This document shows, piece after piece, positions 6,206-10,312 of a stretch of 10,312 bases of DNA. The position numbers were made by a program, and so were the translations under genes. Below the pieces are notes generated by a model that was not told where the DNA came from, searched no databases, and saw only the letters and a list, made by a program, of their open reading frames with translations. Origin of the DNA: an uncultured Collinsella sp. (GTDB lineage: Bacteria; Actinomycetota; Coriobacteriia; Coriobacteriales; Coriobacteriaceae); the NCBI GenBank assembly GCA_900550785.1, contig URTL01000066.1, positions 1 to 10,312 on the forward strand, in the 5' to 3' direction. Within the stretch, counting starts at the first letter, position 1, and the number at the start of each line of letters is the position of its first letter.

Positions 6206-7565
6206 ACAGGATAAATCGAAGGACGTCGGAACGAAGCATATAGACAAACAGCAGCGCAAAGAGCGCGATGCCCACATAGCTCACGATCGTCTGGACCTTG
6301 AGCGGAAGCTCGCGGCCAGCAATCTTTTGAATGATCTCGATGACCAGCTTGCCGCCATCGAGTGGTGGGATGGGCAGCAGGTTCATAAAGCCAAGCGAGA
6401 ACGAAATGAGGGCGGCAAACGAAAGGAACGTGGCAGGGCCGGCAGCAGCAGCCTGTGAGGACATAACGCTAATGCCCACGATCGAAGAAGACTGATCGAG
6501 AATCTCCATCGTATGCTGCGGCTGGAGCAGGCGCATCACGCCCTCCGCTGTCTGCACGACATAGGAGAACGAAAGGCGAGCCGACGTGATGGGGTCTAAA
6601 CGAACCACCTGCGTAGAGGCATACACACCTAGGCGCTCGTCCTCTTTGAGCGCAACCGAGGTCGAATGCTGCTTGCCGTCGCGCTCATACTCAATGGCGA
6701 TATCGTCCTTACCGGCGGTCTTGCCGATGGCATCGTAAACGTCCATCCAGGTAGAGCACGATGCTCCGTCAACCGAAAGGATCGCGTCGCCGCCCTCGAT
6801 ACCCGCCTTGGCGGCAATAGACCCCTCGTCAACCTGACCGATCACGTTGGTATCCATCGGCACGGTGACACCCGCAATAGAGTAGATGCTCATAAGCAGC
6901 AAAAAGCCCGTCAGGATATTGACGAGAATGCCCGCGAGCAGCATAAAGGCGCGCTTGAGAAAGCCCTGGCCAAGATAGGTGTGCGAACGCTCTTGTGCAA
7001 GGAACTCGGCCTCGCCGCACGGCAGCTCCCACACATCGCCCTCGGTAGTCGCATGCTCTCGATCGAAACGGCGGCCGTCAAAGGTGGTGTAACCCGCCGC
7101 GTCTCGCGGCAGCGTCTGATACTTGGTGGGATAGTAGCTCGGCGAGGGCTTCTCCCCTTCCTCATACCAAGGCGCGATAGAGCCCCAACCCAAGAGCAAG
7201 GCGCATGCCTCGAGCACAACCTCCTCGGATAGCTCGAGCTCGGCGGCAAGGTCGGCCACGGTCACGCGACCATGACGATAGATAGCCGCGAGCACGCGAT
7301 CGGCGCACGAGACGTCGGTCGGATCCATACCGCAGATGGCAGCGTAGCCACCCAGCAGCAGCGGGGTCACGCCAAACTTGGTTCCAATGCGACGTGACGT
7401 GTGATGGATGTCAAAGCGACACGGCAGGCCCAAAAAGAACTCGGTCACACGGACGCCGCAGGCACGCGCCGCCAAAAAGTGGCCGCCCTCGTGCAAAAAC
7501 ACAAGGACGGAAAGCATCAGCAGGCCCCAAAAGACCGATGAGAGAACGCTCAGAACAGTATCCAT
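6204..7565 (-). CDS. rseP: RseP-like site-2 intramembrane metalloprotease with a winged-helix-like insertion
   Basis: A zinc-dependent intramembrane protease of the S2P/RseP family, which cleaves membrane-bound regulators such as anti-sigma factors or signal-peptide remnants. Numbering is from the ATG at 7565 (453 residues). TM1 (about 8-33) holds the zinc motif HEGGH (25-29). A membrane-associated loop ends in LLLGGYAAICGMDP (69-82), and TM2 lies at about 203-230. One PDZ domain (about 236-310) follows, then TM3 at about 375-398 and the second active-site motif PPLDGGK (400-406). TM4 is at about 426-446. Between the loop and TM2 lies an extra segment (about 84-197) whose first half resembles a winged helix. 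The usual AGPxxN before TM2 reads AGILVN. Start: ATG 7565 has AAGGA 15 nt upstream, a long spacing; an in-frame TTG at 7580 directly abuts the same AAGGA and is less likely. The substrate is unknown. It lies between dxr and ispG, as in many bacteria. Confidence 0.93.
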   Translation of the reverse strand: MDTVLSVLSSVFWGLLMLSVLVFLHEGGHFLAARACGVRVTEFFLGLPCRFDIHHTSRRIGTKFGVTPLLLGGYAAICGMDPTDVSCADRVLAAIYRHGRVTVADLAAELELSEEVVLEACALLLGWGSIAPWYEEGEKPSPSYYPTKYQTLPRDAAGYTTFDGRRFDREHATTEGDVWELPCGEAEFLAQERSHTYLGQGFLKRAFMLLAGILVNILTGFLLLMSIYSIAGVTVPMDTNVIGQVDEGSIAAKAGIEGGDAILSVDGASCSTWMDVYDAIGKTAGKDDIAIEYERDGKQHSTSVALKEDERLGVYASTQVVRLDPITSARLSFSYVVQTAEGVMRLLQPQHTMEILDQSSSIVGISVMSSQAAAAGPATFLSFAALISFSLGFMNLLPIPPLDGGKLVIEIIQKIAGRELPLKVQTIVSYVGIALFALLFVYMLRSDVLRFIL

Positions 7566-7590
7566 AAAACGAAAAAGCAATCCTTATGGG

Positions 7591-8778
7591 TTAGGAACGG
7601 GTTGCGGCGAGCACCTGCGCAGCCTTTTCACGCGCCCATGCATCGATGTCGCGAAGCTGCTCAAACGAATCGACCGCCTGCATATCGTGGGCATCCATGC
7701 AGGATTCCACAATGCGATCGATATCGGTAAAGCTGCAGCCATCGTGCAGGAAGGCATCGACGGCGACCTCGTTGGCGGCATTGAGCACGCACGGCATGGT
7801 GCCACCCGTCTTGCCGGCACGTTCGGCCAGTGCCAGACAGCGGAAGGTATCCATGTCGGCAGCATCAAACGTGAGCTGCCCCAGCTCGCGGAAATCGATA
7901 CGAGGCGCCGGGGTATCCCAACGCTCGGGATACGAGAACGCGAACTGGATGGGAATACGCATGTCGGAAGCACCGAGATGCGCCATCACGGAGCCGTCGG
8001 CGAACTCGACCATAGAGTGAATCTTGGACTGACGCTGCACGACCACGTTAATGAAATCGAGGTCGCAGTTAAACAGATGCATGGCCTCAATGCGCTCCAG
8101 GCCCTTGTTCATGAGGGTGGCGGAGTCGATGGTGATCTTGGCACCCATGGCCCACGTGGGATGTGCGAGGGCATCGGCACGCGTCACGCGATTGAGCTCG
8201 TCGCGGGTGCGGCCAAAGAACGGACCGCCCGAGCAGGTGAGCCAAATACAATGAGCCTCGCGTGGGTTCTCCCCCAGATAGCACTGGTAGATGGCGGAGT
8301 GCTCAGAGTCGACTGGAATAAGCTGGCCCGGTTGCGCCAACGGCATAAGCAAGTCGCCGCCGACGACGAGGGACTCCTTGTTGGCAAGGGCAAGACGCTT
8401 ATTCGAGGTCAAGGCCGCATGGCTCGCCTCGAGACCGGCGGCGCCCACAATAGCGACGAGCACGCAGTCGACATCGTCGCGACGCGCGAGCTCGCAAACC
8501 GCCTGCGCGCCAACGCTGAGCTTCGTTCCCTCGGGCAACTCCTGCAGCACGGCGTCATCGCCATGAGCGACATCGGCCACGGCAACCGCCGGAACCGAGA
8601 ACTCGCGGGCAGCGGCAACGAGCTCGGAGGTACTGGAGTTAACGGACAGCGCCGTCACCTGCAGGCGATCGGCATGCTGACGGCACACATCGAGTGCCTG
8701 GGTGCCGATAGAGCCCGTACAACCCAGGATGGCAACACGGAGGCGTCCATCGGGGCCATACGTCGTCTGGAAGGACAT
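7591..8778 (-). CDS. dxr: 1-deoxy-D-xylulose-5-phosphate reductoisomerase Dxr (IspC)
   Basis: The first committed MEP-pathway enzyme: it rearranges and reduces DXP to MEP with NADPH and a divalent metal, and is the target of fosmidomycin. 395 residues, normal length. Visible: the NADPH loop LGCTGSIGTQALD (18-30), NKESLVVGG (133-141), and metal ligands D157 and E159 in PVDSEH. Also SGGPF (183-187), a substrate His in AHPTW (H206), E228 in DSATLMNKGLE (third metal ligand), H254 in KIHSMVEF, and NAANEVAVDAFL (333-344). The normally conserved HPQS just before H254 reads QRQS (see findings). The frame is open to 8823, but the ATG at 8778 is chosen. It overlaps the cdsA stop by one base (TAATG), has GGAGG 9 nt upstream, and puts the NADPH motif at the usual distance. 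It lies 25 nt before rseP. Confidence 0.97.
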   Translation of the reverse strand: MSFQTTYGPDGRLRVAILGCTGSIGTQALDVCRQHADRLQVTALSVNSSTSELVAAAREFSVPAVAVADVAHGDDAVLQELPEGTKLSVGAQAVCELARRDDVDCVLVAIVGAAGLEASHAALTSNKRLALANKESLVVGGDLLMPLAQPGQLIPVDSEHSAIYQCYLGENPREAHCIWLTCSGGPFFGRTRDELNRVTRADALAHPTWAMGAKITIDSATLMNKGLERIEAMHLFNCDLDFINVVVQRQSKIHSMVEFADGSVMAHLGASDMRIPIQFAFSYPERWDTPAPRIDFRELGQLTFDAADMDTFRCLALAERAGKTGGTMPCVLNAANEVAVDAFLHDGCSFTDIDRIVESCMDAHDMQAVDSFEQLRDIDAWAREKAAQVLAATRS

Positions 8779-9677
8779 TACAGCACGCCTCCGATCATCA
8801 GCATCAGCTGCGCGGTGATGCAACCGAAGATAAGCGAATCGCTACGGTCGAGCATGCCGCCATGGCCCGGGATAAGGTTGCCGGAATCCTTGACGCCCAC
8901 GCCACGCTTGATGCGTGACTCAATGAGGTCGCCGATAACGCCCAGGACGGACACGACCACGCCGCACAGCAGCGCATAGGGCAGGCTGAGCTTGTAGAAG
9001 TGCGTCGCCCACAGGATGAGCCAAATCAAAACCGAGCCCAGGATGCCGCCGACAAACCCCTCCCAGCTCTTTTTGGGAGAAATCTTGGGGACCATCTTAT
9101 GCTTGCCGATACGACTACCCACGATGTAGGCAAACGAATCGGAGACCCAAAGGGACGCGCAAACGCCCACCGAAAGCAAGGCACCGGCAAAACCGGGCAC
9201 GGCATCGCGCAGCAGCACGATAGCCGACAGCATAAAGCCAGTGTAGATGGGACCCATGAGCGTCACGGCCACATCAGAGATGCGGGTACGCGGCGACCAG
9301 ACATACCAAATGCCCACAGCGAGCATCAGGGCAAAAAGCAGGGCATTCAGCAGCATCGAATCGCCCAGCGCCGACAGCGGAAAGAGCACGGCGGCAGCGA
9401 TGCCCATGCGCTCGTTAGCCATCTTGCCATCGAGCCTTGTCATACGGAAAAACTCATAGCAGCACAGACCGCTCATGACGGAAACAAAGATGGCAGTGGG
9501 CACGATACCCAAAACCAGACACAGGATAAAGACAACGGCGTAGACGATACCCGCGGCGGCACGGGTAATAAAGCCCGCCAGCCACGAACCGGTGCCGCTC
9601 TTCGCTGTAGGCGCTCCCGCAGCGGTAGCTTTGCGCGCAGGCGTCTTGGGAGCAGATGCCTTGGGACGATCGGACAC
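8778..9677 (-). CDS. cdsA: Phosphatidate cytidylyltransferase (CDP-diglyceride synthase)
   Basis: An integral membrane enzyme that makes CDP-diacylglycerol from phosphatidic acid and CTP, the branch point for phospholipid synthesis. 299 residues. The C-terminal family signature at residues 254-280 is complete: S254, K257, R258, K263, D264, the run PGHGG (270-274), D277, R278 and D280. Roughly eight hydrophobic segments start at about residue 40. Before them is a 30-residue tail rich in Ala, Lys, Pro and Thr, likely cytoplasmic and not a signal peptide; similar tails occur in actinobacterial CdsA proteins. Conserved SDSFAYIVGSRIGKHK (179-194) and the SPKKSWEG run (200-207) precede the signature. 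The start is GTG (9677-9675) with AGGAGG 7 nt upstream, only 2 nt after the uppS stop. The stop overlaps the dxr ATG. Coupled translation with both neighbours is likely. Confidence 0.97.
   Translation of the reverse strand: MSDRPKASAPKTPARKATAAGAPTAKSGTGSWLAGFITRAAAGIVYAVVFILCLVLGIVPTAIFVSVMSGLCCYEFFRMTRLDGKMANERMGIAAAVLFPLSALGDSMLLNALLFALMLAVGIWYVWSPRTRISDVAVTLMGPIYTGFMLSAIVLLRDAVPGFAGALLSVGVCASLWVSDSFAYIVGSRIGKHKMVPKISPKKSWEGFVGGILGSVLIWLILWATHFYKLSLPYALLCGVVVSVLGVIGDLIESRIKRGVGVKDSGNLIPGHGGMLDRSDSLIFGCITAQLMLMIGGVL
8788..8792 (-). promoter_or_regulatory. Ribosome binding site for dxr
   Basis: GGAGG on the minus strand, inside the end of cdsA, 9 nt before the ATG at 8778. It selects this start over the upstream in-frame ATG at 8823, which would lie deeper inside cdsA. 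Confidence 0.8.
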
Positions 9678-9679
9678 GA

Positions 9680-10312
9680 TTAAGCCTCCTCGGTCTTGCT
9701 CAGTCCACCAAACCTACGGTCACGGCCCTGATAGGCCAAAATGGCGTCGACAAGGCCCCAACGATCAAAGTCGGGCCAATAGGTATCGGTGACATAGAAC
9801 TCGGAATAAGCCACCTGCCACAGCAGATAGTTCGAAAGGCGCAGCTCACCAGAGGTGCGAATCACAAGCTCAGGATCGGGAAGGCCGGCGGTATAGAGGT
9901 GGGAAGCCACCATGTCGTCATCAATTGCGGCAGGATCGATCTTACCGGCGGCAACGTCGAGCGCGATCTGACGGACAGCGCGGGTAATCTCGGCACGCGC
10001 GCCGTAGTTGACGGCAAGCGCCAGCGTCATACCGGTGTGATCGGCGCACTCGGCAAGACCGCGTTCAAAAACGTCGCGGGTCTTCTTGGGCAGCGCGGAA
10101 ATATCACCCAAAAAGACAACGCGCACGTTTTCGCGCTTCAGAAGCGGCAACTCGTCGATGAACGTCTTGGCAAACAAGTGCATCAAGACGTTGACCTCAT
10201 GTTGCGGGCGGTTCCAGTTTTCGGTAGAAAACGCATAGGCAGAAAGCACGTCGACGCCCAGGCGCACGCAGGCGGTAATGATCTCGCGCAGCGAGACGAT
10301 ACCCGCCTTGTG
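9680..10312 (-). CDS. uppS: Isoprenyl (undecaprenyl) diphosphate synthase, 5' partial
   Basis: A cis-prenyltransferase that extends farnesyl diphosphate with IPP to undecaprenyl diphosphate, the lipid carrier for peptidoglycan and other wall polymers. The 210 C-terminal residues are visible. The frame stays open to the right edge and begins with HKAG, which matches the family segment after the catalytic loop. The GTG at 10267 is therefore internal, and about 40 N-terminal residues, including the catalytic Asp in the DGNGRWA motif, lie outside. Visible motifs: AYAFSTENWNRP just after the start, NYGARAEI in the middle, and RTSGELRLSNYLLWQ followed by AYSEFYV near the end, where Arg and Ser bind IPP. 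The stop TAA is 2 nt before cdsA. The usual upstream neighbours in this cluster (frr, pyrH) would be expected beyond the window. Some homologues make shorter chains; the sequence alone does not settle product length. Confidence 0.95.
   Translation of the reverse strand, partial: HKAGIVSLREIITACVRLGVDVLSAYAFSTENWNRPQHEVNVLMHLFAKTFIDELPLLKRENVRVVFLGDISALPKKTRDVFERGLAECADHTGMTLALAVNYGARAEITRAVRQIALDVAAGKIDPAAIDDDMVASHLYTAGLPDPELVIRTSGELRLSNYLLWQVAYSEFYVTDTYWPDFDRWGLVDAILAYQGRDRRFGGLSKTEEA
9685..9690 (-). promoter_or_regulatory. Ribosome binding site for cdsA
   Basis: AGGAGG on the minus strand within the last codons of uppS, 7 nt before the GTG at 9677. This strong site supports the GTG start. 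Confidence 0.85.

Noticed and set aside
6191..6277. Upstream extension of ispG to an ATG at 6277
   Set aside because: The extra 29 residues overlap the rseP C-terminus, are unlike IspG, and no ribosome binding site was identified there. The TTG at 6190 has one.
8779..8823. Upstream extension of dxr to an ATG at 8823
   Set aside because: It overlaps the cdsA C-terminus and adds 15 Arg/Asp-rich residues before the normal N-terminus. The ATG at 8778 has a GGAGG site and a typical TAATG coupling.
7408..8979. 523-codon plus-strand open frame antisense to rseP, dxr and cdsA
   Set aside because: It spans three well-supported genes on the other strand and shows only shadow-type composition.
10265..10267. 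GTG at 10267 as the uppS start
   Set aside because: Codons upstream to the edge encode conserved UppS residues (HKAG and onwards), so the real start lies outside.

Overview
The window looks like a chromosomal stretch of a GC-rich, anaerobic, mixed-acid or ethanol-forming actinobacterium. Collinsella or a close relative in the Coriobacteriia is my best guess. This rests on the protein flavour, the strong preference for codons ending in G or C, the bacterial-type ProRS and the full-length AdhE. It is inference from memory and no search was run. All genes are chromosomal housekeeping types. I see no mobile element, CRISPR array, RNA gene or phage gene.

Layout. From the left edge to about 3.2 kb, genes run on the plus strand: a 5'-truncated adhE (bifunctional acetaldehyde/alcohol dehydrogenase), a GC-rich hairpin, then a 254-residue protein-kinase-like phosphotransferase of the APH superfamily. 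Between 3208 and 3385 two strong hairpin terminators sit almost back to back, where the plus-strand genes meet a convergent minus-strand operon. From 3386 to the right edge everything is on the minus strand. In transcription order it reads uppS (truncated by the window edge), cdsA, dxr, rseP-like site-2 protease, ispG, proS.

How the genes work together. The minus-strand cluster is the well-known envelope/isoprenoid neighbourhood of bacteria. Dxr and IspG are two steps of the MEP pathway that makes IPP and DMAPP. UppS polymerises these into the undecaprenyl carrier for peptidoglycan. CdsA makes CDP-diacylglycerol for phospholipids. The site-2 protease is an intramembrane regulator, and ProS charges tRNA-Pro. 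Junctions are very tight: 2 nt between uppS and cdsA, a TAATG overlap between cdsA and dxr, 25 nt between dxr and rseP, 13 nt between rseP and ispG, and TAA directly abutting ATG between ispG and proS. One transcript ending at the terminator at 3304-3355 is therefore likely.

Most unusual feature: the site-2 protease carries an insertion of roughly 110 residues between its first and second membrane regions. The start of the insertion looks like a winged-helix (DNA-binding type) fold, predicted to lie on the cytoplasmic side. Smaller oddities are a sharp change of codon use inside adhE near nt 530, extreme codon bias in the uncharacterised phosphotransferase, and an altered conserved motif in Dxr. 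The rest of the window is ordinary.
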